Shown: positions 1-9,040, counted from the stretch's first letter. The stretch: 64,000 nt of DNA from Streptomyces violaceusniger Tu 4113 (GCF_000147815.2 NC_015957.1:8494001-8558000), one strand, 5' to 3'. Translations and numbers: made by a program. Notes: generated by a model from the sequence alone, not told the origin.

Positions 1-567
1 CCACTTCCGGCCCACGTCGGTGCTCTTGAACACCTCGATCGTCATCCGGCGGCCGGGCGCGTCCTGGCCGAAGGAGGCGGCCCACAGCAGCGTGCCGGCC
101 GGCATGTCGCCGACCTGTTGCGGCAGCTCGTAGAGGGTCGCGCAGCACAGCCCCCGGCCGGCGGCGGACTTGGGGTCGGTCACGGTGCCCACCTGACTGA
201 AGCCGGCTCCGCCGTCGGTGCTCTCCTGGACGGCGCCGATGCCGTTGCCGCCGTCGTGGACGACGGTCGAGGCGAGCACGCGTCCGTTGTCCTCGCCGCT
301 GTGCTGCAAGCGGATCGCCCGGGGGTAGAGGGCCCCGCCGTCGCGCAGCGGAGTGGGGGCGGTCTTGCGCAAGGACTCCGCGTCGCCCGCCCCGCTCTTC
401 GCGGAGGCGTCGGGGGAGCCGCTGTCCGAGGACGCGGCCTTGGTGTCACCGCTGGAGTCACCGTCCTGGCAGGCGCTCAGCCCGAACGCGGCGACGGCGG
501 CCACCGCGACGGCGGCGACTTTACGAGCGTGATGACGTGCGGTGCGAGGTGCGGTGCGGTGGGACAT
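1..567 (-). CDS. Secreted lipoprotein with sialidase/BNR-type repeats (partial)
   Basis: The gene reads leftward from an ATG at 565-567 and runs off the window start, so only about 189 N-terminal residues are seen. They hold an Arg/His-rich n-region, an Ala/Val hydrophobic stretch and a lipobox-like LSAC followed by an Asp/Ser-rich linker. This predicts a lipoprotein anchored on the outer face of the membrane. The mature part has phrases such as VLASTVVHDGG and FKSTDVGRKW, which resemble Asp-box/BNR beta-propeller proteins usually annotated as exo-alpha-sialidase-like. The catalytic residues lie outside the window, so substrate and activity cannot be judged. Confidence 0.75.
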   Translation of the reverse strand, partial: MSHRTAPRTARHHARKVAAVAVAAVAAFGLSACQDGDSSGDTKAASSDSGSPDASAKSGAGDAESLRKTAPTPLRDGGALYPRAIRLQHSGEDNGRVLASTVVHDGGNGIGAVQESTDGGAGFSQVGTVTDPKSAAGRGLCCATLYELPQQVGDMPAGTLLWAASFGQDAPGRRMTIEVFKSTDVGRKW

Positions 568-679
568 GGGTCTCCCCCTCTTGTCAGCAGGTGGTCCCGC
601 CCTTCGGGCCCTGTGACCACCATCCTCTCCGCCGTCGCTGATGATCCTCTGCTGATCGGCTAACGCCTCACTAACCCGC

Positions 680-2041
680 TCACACCAGCTCGGGCTGCGG
701 TTCCGGTTGCAGCGCGGGTGCGGCCTTCGGTTCCCACAGCCTGGTGGTCCGTACGTAGCCGTGGATCACTGACCCCATGGCCAGCAGGAGAAGCGGTCCG
801 AACAGCCACGGATGTCCGGCCATCTCCATCGGCAGAAAGCGATAGGACACCAGGAGCGCGGCGAAGACCGTCGTGCCGTGGGCGACCAGTTGGATCCCCG
901 ACCGGTCCCAGCCGCGTGCGAGCGCGCGCAGCGCGGTCTCGATCGTGAGGGTGAACACCACGCCCGCGATGAGATCCACGCCGTAGTGGTAGCCGAATCC
1001 CAGCGTCGCGCCGAGCGTCGCGATCAGCCAGAACGTGCCGGCGAAGCGCAGCAGACGTGGGCCCTGGCGGGAATGGATGAAGATCGCGGTGGCCCAGGCC
1101 GTGTGCAGGCTGGGCATGCAGTTGCGCGGGGTGATCTCGTCGAAGGGCATCGGGTGCGGGGGGTTGATCGGTGGCAGGGTGTTCGGCCACATGTTGGCCA
1201 GCGCCCAGTGCCCGCCGTCGGCGCCGTAGGCGAAGACCGGCCCGACCACCGGGAAGATCATGTAGACGGCCGGCCCGACGAGGCCGATGACCAGGAAGGT
1301 GCGCACCAGATGGTGGCGCGGGAAGCGGCGCTCGGCCGCCACATGACGTAGCTGGTACATCGTGACGACGACCGCGGCCACGGCAAGCTGGATGTAGACG
1401 TAGTCGAGGACATGGGCGCCGATAGGGCCGGTGGCCTTGACGATCCGGCCGACCAGCCACGAAGGGTTGCCCAGCGCGTGATCGGCGGTGGCCACGTACT
1501 GGTCGAGCACCATCGGGCGGGTCCTGGACGTGATGAGCAGCCAGGTATCGCCCGTCTTACGGCCGGCCACCAGCACCAGGCCCAGCCCGACGCCCTTGAG
1601 CAGCAGGGCACGTTCCCGGCCGGTGCGGCGGGTGAGCGCGATGACCACACAGCCCAACATCACCCACAACGCGCCGTTGCCGAAGGGGTGGCCGTCGGTC
1701 ACCTTCGCGCCGACCGCCCACCGCACCAGGAAGAAGACGATGTCGATGCCGATCGCGGTGCCGACCGCGATGAACCGTTGCCGCCAGGTGAGCACCACCA
1801 TCATCAAGGCCATACCGGCGTACAACAGGAAGCCCGACTTGGGGGGCAATACCACCTCTTGCACCTGATTGGTGACCGGCCCCGGCAGACCGTAGCGGCG
1901 CGCGGTGATCTCCAGCGTGATGAAGAATCCGAGGGCCACCACACTCGCCGCGGCGTACAGCAGCACCCGTGGTCGACGCCACGTGGTGAACGCGGTACTG
2001 CGGCTCATCCGGGAAATCACCCGCGATGCTATAGGTATCAA
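680..2041 (-). CDS. PAP2-superfamily membrane phosphatase / inositol phosphorylceramide synthase-like
   Basis: The protein is 453 residues with about ten hydrophobic segments. The C-terminal half carries the PAP2 phosphatase signature CMPSLHTAWA, followed by GFGYHYGVDLIAGV with the second His and Asp. This is the arrangement of the inositol-phosphorylceramide-synthase-like PAP2_3 group, whose members dephosphorylate or transfer lipid-linked phosphate headgroups at the outer membrane face. The N-terminal half adds extra helices. The start is uncertain: ATG at 2041 gives MIPIASRV, while a second ATG at 2008 gives MSRSTAF, and neither has a strong ribosome binding site. The substrate cannot be read from sequence. 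Confidence 0.8.
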   Translation of the reverse strand: MIPIASRVISRMSRSTAFTTWRRPRVLLYAAASVVALGFFITLEITARRYGLPGPVTNQVQEVVLPPKSGFLLYAGMALMMVVLTWRQRFIAVGTAIGIDIVFFLVRWAVGAKVTDGHPFGNGALWVMLGCVVIALTRRTGRERALLLKGVGLGLVLVAGRKTGDTWLLITSRTRPMVLDQYVATADHALGNPSWLVGRIVKATGPIGAHVLDYVYIQLAVAAVVVTMYQLRHVAAERRFPRHHLVRTFLVIGLVGPAVYMIFPVVGPVFAYGADGGHWALANMWPNTLPPINPPHPMPFDEITPRNCMPSLHTAWATAIFIHSRQGPRLLRFAGTFWLIATLGATLGFGYHYGVDLIAGVVFTLTIETALRALARGWDRSGIQLVAHGTTVFAALLVSYRFLPMEMAGHPWLFGPLLLLAMGSVIHGYVRTTRLWEPKAAPALQPEPQPELV

Positions 2042-2374
2042 TGCTTTGGCCGATTTGCTAGATGTTGGGTATTGGTCACCCTTCGTACCGGATAGCGCCG
2101 TTTTCCGGCGAAGGGCGGACGATGGGGGTTCTCGTCGTGGGGTCCGATCATGTTAACGGAGCACTGCGGGCGAGTGCCGTCGCGGCGCCGCAGCCCCCAG
2201 TCGGTCACGAGGCTCCCTCGGGGGTCGGTGTGCGTCGCCGTGAGCCGACCGCGCTCGCCCGTATTTCAACATTGCCTGAAACAAGTTCTCGTCATGAGAC
2301 AGCGCTCGACCCGGGGGTAGGGTCAATACACCGACCCAGAAACACACTCGGACAGAACGAAAGAACGTGCGCGA
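2042..2374. other. Divergent intergenic region, no gene seen
   Basis: This 333-bp gap lies between the PAP2 gene (leftward) and the broken acyltransferase (rightward). Both edges are AT-richer than the surroundings, as expected for two divergent promoters. No open frame here has Streptomyces-like third-position GC, and I found no convincing palindrome. Confidence 0.5.
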
Positions 2375-3793
2375 ATGATGGCATCCCCCACTGCCACCGA
2401 GAGCGACACCAAACGATCGACCACCGTGTGCGCCGGAGAGGCGAGCGGTGACCGCATACGTTTGAGCGTCTACGACATGCTCATCGGATTGGTCTACACC
2501 CCACGTACCTTTTCTTCCGCGAGACGCTCGACGGCGAAGCGCTTCGCGCCTCCCTCAGCAGAACACTGCGCAACTTCCCGATGGTTTCAGGCCGCATGAA
2601 GAAGGATCCCGACGGCCGCCTCAGCGTGCTCTGCGACGACAGCGGTGTGCGCTTCATCGAGACTTACGTATCCCAGCCCATGCCGGATCACGGGCCCCAC
2701 CACACGGCGAAAAAGGGCATCAATCGCTATCTGAGTCAGATCAACCCGCTCCAGGTGGTCGACGGCGACACACCGCTATTCACGGTGAAGCTCACCCATA
2801 TGAAAGGCGGCGGCTCCGTTCTCGGTGTCACCATGAACCACGCCGTGGCCGATGGATCCGCCTATATGCGGTTCATGGAGAGCTGGTCGAAGGAGCATCG
2901 AGGGCTCGGGTACCCCACACCCGGCCACGACCGCGGCATCATCGACGCCCTCGCGGCGCCGGTCGCGGATGACGCCCGGCCGGACAACGACCACTTCACG
3001 GTCACCAAGCGCGGCCGGAAGTCCGCCTATGTGGCCCGTATCCTGCTGAGCGCCGTCGCCAAGGTGACGACGATGGTGACCACCCGCTTCACCGCCGCCG
3101 AACTGGCCGCCATGAAGGACGCCGCGATGGCCGACCTCGCGGGCACGGAGCGATGGGTGTCGACCAATGACGCGCTGACCGCCCATCTGTGGAAAGTCCT
3201 CGGCGCATTGCGGGACCGCCCCGACGCGAGCGAGGAAAAGCTGGGCCTCCTCGCCGACTTCCGTGCTTTCGGCGGCGGGGCCGTACCGGACGGCTACTGG
3301 GGCAACACCGTCACCAACACCCGGCCCGGGATGACCGCGGCCGAACTGCGCTCCCGCCCTGTCGGCGAGGTCGCCACGGCGGTCCGCGCGGGCTATGCCG
3401 AGAACACGGAGGAGAAAATCCGCCAGGAAACGGCGTTCCTCCGTGCCGAATACGAGGCGGGCCGCCTCAAGCGCGTCCTGCCCACCATGACGCTCGACAA
3501 GTCCGAGAACACCATCGTGATCAACAAACTGGTCGAAACTCCCCTTCTACGACCTCGACTTCGGAGCGGGCACGCCCTTCTGGTACGACGTCCCGGCGCT
3601 TCCCACTCCCTGGACCGTACTCATAGCGCCGACTCCGGCGGACGAGCCCGGTGGCCGCGATGTGCATATGGCAGTGCCCCGCACATTGGTCCAGACCCTT
3701 CAGGAACAGTCCTGGACCGACCGGTTCCACTGTTACGCGGATTCCGGCGAGGCATCCGCGCTGACTGTCGGATCGCCCAAAGCCGGCGGGTGA
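2375..3793 (+). pseudogene. BAHD/HXXXD-type acyltransferase interrupted by two compensating frameshifts
   Basis: Reading continuously needs three segments. The first runs from ATG 2375 to about 2505 (ends ...YDMLIGLVYTPR). The second is in another frame to about 3540 (YLFFRETLDGEALRASLSRT through NKLVETP). The third returns to the first frame and stops at the TGA at 3791-3793. The middle holds the HAVADG motif (HxxxD, the acyl-transfer His), and the last segment holds LDFGAGTPF, the DFGWG-like BAHD motif. Joined, it would be a full-length enzyme of about 470 residues using acyl-CoA and an alcohol or amine acceptor. The second shift is one extra C in the C run at 3541-3544; the first is a missing base near 2505. 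It is either a decayed gene or one with two sequencing errors. Confidence 0.7.
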
Positions 3794-3842
3794 CAAAACC
3801 GAAAGCCGAGGAAACCGAAAGCCGAGGAAAGCGGAAGACCCT

Positions 3843-3873
3843 GGGCCGTGGGGGCCGAACGCCCCCACGGCCC
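3843..3873 (+). terminator. Strong intrinsic terminator hairpin
   Basis: A perfect 13-bp inverted repeat, GGGCCGTGGGGGC / GCCCCCACGGCCC, surrounds a 5-nt loop. It lies 50 bp after the acyltransferase stop and before the response regulator gene. There is no T tract, which is usual for Streptomyces terminators. Confidence 0.8.
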
Positions 3874-3979
3874 GGATGGGCCCCGCCCTGTCCGGCCTGT
3901 CCGCCCGCCCTGTCCGGATCTCATCGGTCCCGGTCAGGGCCCCGTGCCCCGGAACGGTCGGTTCACGTAGTGTCATGGC

Positions 3980-4714
3980 GTGTACGGGAGTGTCAGCGAC
4001 AAACCAGCGCCCGCCCGTGGCAGCGGGCAGCACATCCTCGTCGTCGACGATGAATCGAGAATCGCCGAACTGCTCTCGACCACCCTCGAGCTGGCCGGTT
4101 ACCGGGTCGGCACCGCGGCCACCGGCGGAGAGGCGCTCGATCGGGTCGGACGGGAGCGGCCCGACCTGGTGATCCTCGATGTGATGCTGCCCGACCTGGA
4201 CGGCTTCACGGTGTGCCGCCGCCTGGTCGCGGCCGACGAGAACCATCCGCCGGTGCTCTTCCTCACCGCCCGCGACTCGCTGGACTCGCTGGTCACCGGC
4301 CTCGGCATCGGCGGAAACGACTACGTGACCAAGCCGTTCCGGATCGCCGAGGTGCTGGCCCGGGTGCAGGCCCTGCTGCGCACCCGCACCCGGCGCCGCG
4401 AGGAGCCCCCGCCGCGCTACGCGGATCTGCTGCTGGACGATACGACCCGTCAGGCGCGGCGCGGTCGGCGGGCGCTGGAGCTGACCCCCGCCGAGTTCCG
4501 GCTGCTGCGCTATCTGCTGGTCAACGCGGGGCAGGTGCTGTCCAAGGAGCAGATCGGCGAGCATCTGTGGGTGGCGGACCACCGGCGTTACGGGGACAAC
4601 GCCATCGAGAAGCTGGTCTCCCGGCTCCGCCACAAGGTCGACGAGACCGCCCCCGCCCTGATCCACACCCGCCGTGGCTTCGGCTACTGGCTCGGCCGGC
4701 TCGCCTCCCCATGA
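3980..4714 (+). CDS. OmpR/PhoB-family response regulator
   Basis: The protein is 244 residues. The receiver domain covers about residues 18-130 with the acidic pair D23/D24, phospho-acceptor D67 (ILDVMLPD), T96 and K118 (YVTKPF), so the phosphorylation site is intact. The C-terminal winged helix spans about 148-240 (ELTPAEFRLLRYL ... HTRRGFGYWL), as in OmpR/PhoB DNA binders. The GTG start at 3980 is the first in frame, and its ribosome binding site is weak. The kinase gene at 4753 follows after 38 bp, so they form a two-component pair. The 13-bp terminator upstream separates this unit from the acyltransferase. Confidence 0.9.
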   Translation: MYGSVSDKPAPARGSGQHILVVDDESRIAELLSTTLELAGYRVGTAATGGEALDRVGRERPDLVILDVMLPDLDGFTVCRRLVAADENHPPVLFLTARDSLDSLVTGLGIGGNDYVTKPFRIAEVLARVQALLRTRTRRREEPPPRYADLLLDDTTRQARRGRRALELTPAEFRLLRYLLVNAGQVLSKEQIGEHLWVADHRRYGDNAIEKLVSRLRHKVDETAPALIHTRRGFGYWLGRLASP

Positions 4715-4752
4715 ACAGGAACGAGCGCCCGTATGGATAAGCATGGATAAGC

Positions 4753-5490
4753 ATGGATGAGCACTGCGGGGACGGCCGGCGCCATGGCGAGGACGCGTAC
4801 GAGCGCCAGCAGCGGCTGGAGGTCCTGCTGCATGAGCTGCGCACCTCCTTGACCACCATCCGCGGCTGGGCCGAACTCCCGCTGCAGGGGCTCAGCGACG
4901 ACCCCGAGCTGATGGTGCGCGCCCTGCGCCGGATCCAGGACGAGGCCGACCATATGCACCAGGCGGTCCAGCAGGTGTTTCCGCGTGCGGACGTCTCCTG
5001 GGTACGGCCGCTGGACGCGGAGCCGGTGGATCTGCGGGACGTGGCCGACGAGGCGGTGGCGGATCTGGGGCTGCTCGACCCCGAACGCCCCATCGCCCGC
5101 GAGAACTCCGGCCGGGCGACCCTCGTCGCCGACAACCGCATGCTGCGGCACGCCATCCGCAATCTGCTGGGCAACGCGCTGCGGCACACCCCCGCCGGGT
5201 CCCCGGTGACCGTGGCGGTGCGCGGCCCGGTGGCCGGGTCCGGTGGGCAGCCGCACGTCGAGCTGTCGGTCAGCGACCAGGGGCCGGGCATGAGCCCGCA
5301 CGACATCGCCCGGCTCACCGCCCCCCGCTCCGCGGACGGCCGGATCGAGCTGGGCGGCGGCCTCGGCCTCTCCATCGTGCGGCGGGTGGTCGAGCGGCAC
5401 GGCGGCGAGGTGAGCGTGCGCAGCGCACCGGACCGCGGCACCACGGTCACTGTGACCTTGCCCACAGTCAGCGTTTCGTCAGGAAACTGA
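4753..5490 (+). CDS. Soluble sensor histidine kinase without sensor or membrane segments
   Basis: The protein is 245 residues. The HisKA helix contains HELRTSL with phospho-acceptor H27. The HATPase_c domain has the N box (RNLLGNALRHT), the G1 box (DQGPGM) and the G2 box (GGGLGLSIV). There is no transmembrane helix and no PAS, GAF or HAMP region, since the phospho-acceptor lies 27 residues from the start. It therefore either senses through a partner or is a truncated kinase. The DNA before and over the start holds three near-identical 10-bp units (ATGGATAAGC), which supply several in-line ATGs. The partner is the regulator at 3980-4714. Confidence 0.85.
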   Translation: MDEHCGDGRRHGEDAYERQQRLEVLLHELRTSLTTIRGWAELPLQGLSDDPELMVRALRRIQDEADHMHQAVQQVFPRADVSWVRPLDAEPVDLRDVADEAVADLGLLDPERPIARENSGRATLVADNRMLRHAIRNLLGNALRHTPAGSPVTVAVRGPVAGSGGQPHVELSVSDQGPGMSPHDIARLTAPRSADGRIELGGGLGLSIVRRVVERHGGEVSVRSAPDRGTTVTVTLPTVSVSSGN

Positions 5491-5536
5491 CCGGAGGGCG
5501 TCAGGTCCAGCGGGTTCGCTGGTCATCGTCCCCGTA

Positions 5537-5575
5537 ACGCGAAGGTTCACGTCCCCCCTGACGCGAAGGTTCACG
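5537..5575 (+). promoter_or_regulatory. 15-bp direct repeat upstream of the P450 operon
   Basis: ACGCGAAGGTTCACG occurs at 5537-5551 and again at 5561-5575, a 24-bp period, just before the P450 ribosome binding site (GAGGAGA). The exact duplication in a 123-bp intergenic region suggests an activator or repressor site. No regulator is assigned. Confidence 0.5.
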
Positions 5576-5613
5576 CTCCGCTCCCATCGGAATCCCCCCT
5601 CCCGAGGAGAGAC

Positions 5614-6858
5614 ATGACCGAGACGCTGGCAGAGACCACGGCCGAGGCGGAAGAGCCGCTTCCGGAGTTCCCGATGCCGCGGGCGACCGGCTGCCCCTTC
5701 GCCCCGCCCCCGACCGCACAGGCCCTGCACACCGAACGGCCGGTCGCCCGGGTGCGGTTGTGGGACGGCAGCGCCCCCTGGCTGGTGACCCGGTACGCCG
5801 ACCAGCGCGCCCTGCTCGGCGACCCGCGGGTCAGCTCCGAGGCCACCCGGCCCGGCTTTCCGCATGCGAGCGCCGGCTTCCGCGAGAACGCCGGGCGGCG
5901 GCGCTCCTTCATCACCATGGACGACCCCGAGCACGCCCGGATCCGCCGGATGGTCACCGCACCGTTCGCCATCAAGCGGGTCGAGGCGATGCGGCCCGAG
6001 ATCCAGCGGATCACCGACGATCTGATCGACTCCATGCTGGCCGGGCCGACCCCGGTCGACCTGGTGCAGGCGTTCGCGCTGCCGCTGCCGTCGCTGGTGA
6101 TCTGCAAGCTGCTCGGAGTGCCGTACGCGGACCACGACTTCTTCCAGCGCAACAGCTCGCTCATGATCAACCGTAACTCCACGGCCGAGGAGGTCGTCGG
6201 TGCCAACGAGGCGCTGACCGACTATCTGGACGACCTGGTCGCCGCCAAACTCGCCGCCCCCGCCGACGACATGCTCTCCGAGCTGGCCGCCCGGGTCAGG
6301 GCCGGTGAGCTGACCCAGCGCGAGGCCGCCAACATGGGCGTGCTGCTGCTGATCGCCGGTCACGAGACCACCGCCAACATGATCGCCCTCGGCACCGCCG
6401 CCCTGCTGGAGAACCCCGACCAGCTCGCCGTCCTGCGGGAGACCGACGACCCGAAGGCGGTCGCCAGGGCCGTCGAGGAACTCCTGCGCTATCTGTCCAT
6501 CGTGCACAACGGCCGGCGCCGGGTCGCACGGGAGGACATCGAGATCGGCGGCGAGACCATCCGCGCCGGGGACGGGATCATCGTCTACACCGGCACCGGC
6601 AACTGGGACGCGGAGGTCTTCCCCGAGCCCGAGCGGCTGGACATCGGCCGCGACGCCCGCCGCCACATGGCGTTCGGCTTCGGCGTCCACCAGTGCCTGG
6701 GCCAGCCGCTGGCCCGGATGGAGCTGCAGGTGGTCTACGGCACGCTCTACCGCCGTATACCCACTCTGCGACTGGCGACCGGGGTCGACCAACTACCGTT
6801 CAAAGACGACGGTTTGGTCTACGGCGTCTACGAACTGCCCGTCACCTGGGCGTCTTGA
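5614..6858 (+). CDS. Cytochrome P450 (CYP105-like actinobacterial class)
   Basis: The protein is 414 residues, the normal length for a soluble bacterial P450. The I-helix oxygen-activation motif is GHETT (near residue 249), the K-helix ExxR lies within VEELLRY (near 288-292), and the heme loop is FGFGVHQCLG with the axial thiolate at C361. The early RATGCPF and the TMDDPEHARIRR C-helix region are typical of the CYP105 group. GAGGAGA precedes the ATG. It is first in a three-gene unit with a ferredoxin and a ferredoxin reductase, so the whole electron chain from NAD(P)H is encoded together. The substrate cannot be inferred. Confidence 0.95.
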   Translation: MTETLAETTAEAEEPLPEFPMPRATGCPFAPPPTAQALHTERPVARVRLWDGSAPWLVTRYADQRALLGDPRVSSEATRPGFPHASAGFRENAGRRRSFITMDDPEHARIRRMVTAPFAIKRVEAMRPEIQRITDDLIDSMLAGPTPVDLVQAFALPLPSLVICKLLGVPYADHDFFQRNSSLMINRNSTAEEVVGANEALTDYLDDLVAAKLAAPADDMLSELAARVRAGELTQREAANMGVLLLIAGHETTANMIALGTAALLENPDQLAVLRETDDPKAVARAVEELLRYLSIVHNGRRRVAREDIEIGGETIRAGDGIIVYTGTGNWDAEVFPEPERLDIGRDARRHMAFGFGVHQCLGQPLARMELQVVYGTLYRRIPTLRLATGVDQLPFKDDGLVYGVYELPVTWAS

Positions 6859-6880
6859 GCAGCGGAGGCAAGGAGTCACC

Positions 6881-7078
6881 ATGCGTGTGGAAGTCGATGT
6901 TCCCAAGTGTGTGGCGTCGGGTCAGTGCGTGATGATCGCACCCGATGTGTTCGACCAGCGGGAGGAGGACGGCATCGTGATCCTGCTGGACGAGCAGCCC
7001 GCGCCCGAACTCCACGCCGATGTGCGTGAGTCCGCGGTGGTCTGCCCGGCGGCGGCGATACGGGTGGTCGAGCAGTGA
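6881..7078 (+). CDS. [3Fe-4S] ferredoxin
   Basis: The protein is 65 residues. The cysteine pattern C10-x5-C16 ... C55-P gives three ligands. The position that would carry the fourth cysteine of a 4Fe-4S cluster is not a cysteine, which is diagnostic of the single 3Fe-4S ferredoxins that serve Streptomyces P450s. It carries electrons from the reductase (next gene) to the P450 (previous gene). It starts 22 bp after the P450 stop behind a GGAGGCAAGGAG-like site and overlaps the reductase start by 4 bp. Confidence 0.95.
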   Translation: MRVEVDVPKCVASGQCVMIAPDVFDQREEDGIVILLDEQPAPELHADVRESAVVCPAAAIRVVEQ

Positions 7079-8319
7079 AGCACGTGGTGGTGGTCGGTGG
7101 ATCCGCCGCCGGTCTGGCGGCGGCGGAGACGCTGCGCCGGGAGGGGTACGAGGGCACGATCACGCTCATCGGCGATGAGCCGTACCACCCGTACGACCGG
7201 CCACCGCTGTCCAAGCAGATCCTCGGCGGGCAGTGGGAGCCCGACCGGGTGCCGCTGCGCGCGCCCGCCGATCTGGACGCGCTCGGCCTCGATCTGCGCC
7301 TCGGGGTCGCCGCGACCGGCCTCGACCTCGCGGGCCGTACGGTCGCGCTGGCCGACGGGGAGCGGGTGCCGTACGAGGGCCTGGTCATCGCCACCGGCGT
7401 CCGCCCCCGCCGACTGCCCGGCGACGGGGAAGGCGACGGCGACGGCGACGGCAACGGCAACCCCGGTGACCGTGGTGACCGTGGGAAGCGCGCGCATGTG
7501 CTGCGCACCCTGGACGACGCCCTGGCCCTGCGGGACCGGCTGGGCCCGGGGCGGCGGCTGGCGGTGGTCGGCGCCGGGTTCCTCGGCGCCGAGGCGGCCG
7601 CCGTCGCCCGGGGGCTCGGTACGGAGGTGACCCTGCTGGAACCGGTGCCGGTGCCACTGGCCCCGGCGGTCGGCGAACGGGTCGGCCGGGTGCTCGCCCA
7701 GGCCCACCACGACCACGGCGTCGATCTGCGCACCGGCGTCATGGTGGCCGAGGTGGCCGACGGCGGGGTGCGGCTGGCGGACGGCACGCTGGTCGAGGCC
7801 GATGAGGTACTGGTCGCGATCGGCTCGGTGCCCAACACCGGCTGGCTGGAGGGCAGTGGCCTCACCCTGGGCGACGGCCTGGAGTGCGATGAGTACAGCG
7901 CCGCCGCGCCGGATGTGTACGGCGCGGGGGATGTGGCCCGCTGGCACAACCCGCTGTTCGGCACGGCGATGCGGATCGAGCACCGGACCAACGCCACCGA
8001 ACAGGGCATGGCCGTGGCCCGCAACCTCCTCCGCCCGGACGAGCGGCGGCCGTTCGCCCCGGTGCCGTACTTCTGGTCGGACCAGTACGACCTCCGGATC
8101 CAGGCCCACGGCCACCTGCGCGGCCACGAAGAGGTCGCGATCGTGGAGGGCGCCCTGGAGGAACGGAAGTTCCTGGCCGTCTACCGCTCCGGGGACCGGG
8201 TGGCCGGTGTACTGGCCGTCGGCATGCCCCCGAAGGCGATCCGCACCTGGCGACAGGCGGTCGCGACACGGGCCGCGTGGCGGGACGCGGTGGGAGAGCT
8301 GGTGCCGGAGGGGGCGTAG
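7075..8319 (+). CDS. FAD-dependent ferredoxin reductase
   Basis: The protein is 414 residues. The N-terminal FAD dinucleotide fold is GGSAAGLAAAETLRR, the second NAD(P)H-binding fold is VVGAGFLGAEAAAVARG (near residue 165), and the late FAD motif is DVYGAGDVARW. It oxidises NAD(P)H and reduces the adjacent ferredoxin. The GTG start overlaps the ferredoxin stop (GTGA), so translation is coupled. Residues about 115-139 are a low-complexity Gly-Asp run (GDGEGDGDGDGNG, then GDRGDRG) encoded by a hexanucleotide repeat, inserted between the FAD and NAD folds where relatives have a short loop. The last 24 bp are echoed near 8680. Confidence 0.93.
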   Translation: MKHVVVVGGSAAGLAAAETLRREGYEGTITLIGDEPYHPYDRPPLSKQILGGQWEPDRVPLRAPADLDALGLDLRLGVAATGLDLAGRTVALADGERVPYEGLVIATGVRPRRLPGDGEGDGDGDGNGNPGDRGDRGKRAHVLRTLDDALALRDRLGPGRRLAVVGAGFLGAEAAAVARGLGTEVTLLEPVPVPLAPAVGERVGRVLAQAHHDHGVDLRTGVMVAEVADGGVRLADGTLVEADEVLVAIGSVPNTGWLEGSGLTLGDGLECDEYSAAAPDVYGAGDVARWHNPLFGTAMRIEHRTNATEQGMAVARNLLRPDERRPFAPVPYFWSDQYDLRIQAHGHLRGHEEVAIVEGALEERKFLAVYRSGDRVAGVLAVGMPPKAIRTWRQAVATRAAWRDAVGELVPEGA

Positions 8320-8935
8320 CGGGCCGTGGCCCGCGGCCCGGCTGGCGGCCGTGGCCCCGACGGCGCGGCTGCGGGCCGTGGCCCAACGGCAGGCCGTAGC
8401 CCAACGGCCCAGTGCAGGCCGTGGCGCGGCGGCCTGGCCGCAGGCCGTGGCCCTGGCGACCAGTTGCAGGCCTCGCCACTGCAGGGCGGCTACGGTCCGC
8501 GACCCGGCGGCCCGGCGGTAGGCCGTAGCACAACGGCCCAGTGCGGGCCCTGGCACGGCGGCCCGGCTGCGGGCCATAACCGCGGCGACCAGCTACAGGC
8601 CGCGCCGCTGCGGCGTGGCTGCGGGCCGTGGCTCGGCGGCCCGCTGGCAGGCCGTGGCCCGGCGGGACCCGTACCCGAGCTGGTGCCGGAGAGGGCGTAG
8701 CAACCCGTAGCTGCGGGCCGTGGCCTCCCGGCGCGGCTACGGTCCGCGACCCGGCGGCCCGGCAACAGGCCGTAACCCAACGGCCCAGTGCCGGGCCGTA
8801 GCGCGGGGGCCCGGGTGCGGGCCGTGGCCCCGGCGACCAGCTACAGGCCGCGCCGCTGCGGCGTGGCTGCGGGCCGTAGCCCGGCGGCTCCGCCGCAGCC
8901 GTGGCCCGGCGGAACCCGTGCCCGGAGAAAATGCC
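8320..8935. repeat. Degenerate GC-rich tandem repeat block
   Basis: About 620 bp of imperfect repeats built on GGCCGTGGCCCGGCGGCC-like units. A marker, AACGGCCCAGTGC, recurs at 8403, 8532 and 8779. A long unit starting CTACGGTCCGCGACCCGG (near 8490 and again near 8738) repeats with a period of about 248 bp. GAGCTGGTGCCGGAG and the last codons of the reductase reappear at about 8680-8700, so the gene end was copied into the array. No reading frame here looks selected. Confidence 0.85.
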
Positions 8936-8971
8936 GGACGGGCCGCGTCGGGGCTTGCTACGGTCAGCGGC

Positions 8972-9040
8972 ATGAAGCGCGCTGCCATCGCTGCCATCGT
9001 CGCCATGACGACGACGCCGGAGAGTGTCCCGGCGCGCTGA
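8972..9040 (+). CDS. Thr-rich leader peptide of the downstream threonyl-tRNA synthetase paralogue
   Basis: A 22-codon ORF (MKRAAIAAIVAM, then three consecutive ACG Thr codons at 9008-9016, then PESVPAR and TGA) lies just upstream of a 13-bp terminator hairpin and 104 bp before a ThrRS-like gene. The Thr run, the two Ile codons and the position fit a ribosome-mediated attenuation leader, as in the E. coli thr operon leader, which also begins MKR. A TACGGT -10-like hexamer at 8959-8964 puts the likely transcript start at or next to the ATG, so the mRNA may be leaderless. Expression has not been shown. Confidence 0.7.
   Translation: MKRAAIAAIVAMTTTPESVPAR

Noticed and set aside
2375..3793. Programmed ribosomal frameshift in the acyltransferase
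   Set aside because: Two opposite shifts over 1 kb apart without a slippery heptamer; indels or sequencing errors are simpler.
5479..6792. Long minus-strand open frame opposite the P450
   Set aside because: Antisense of a well-supported P450; codon bias fits only the plus strand.
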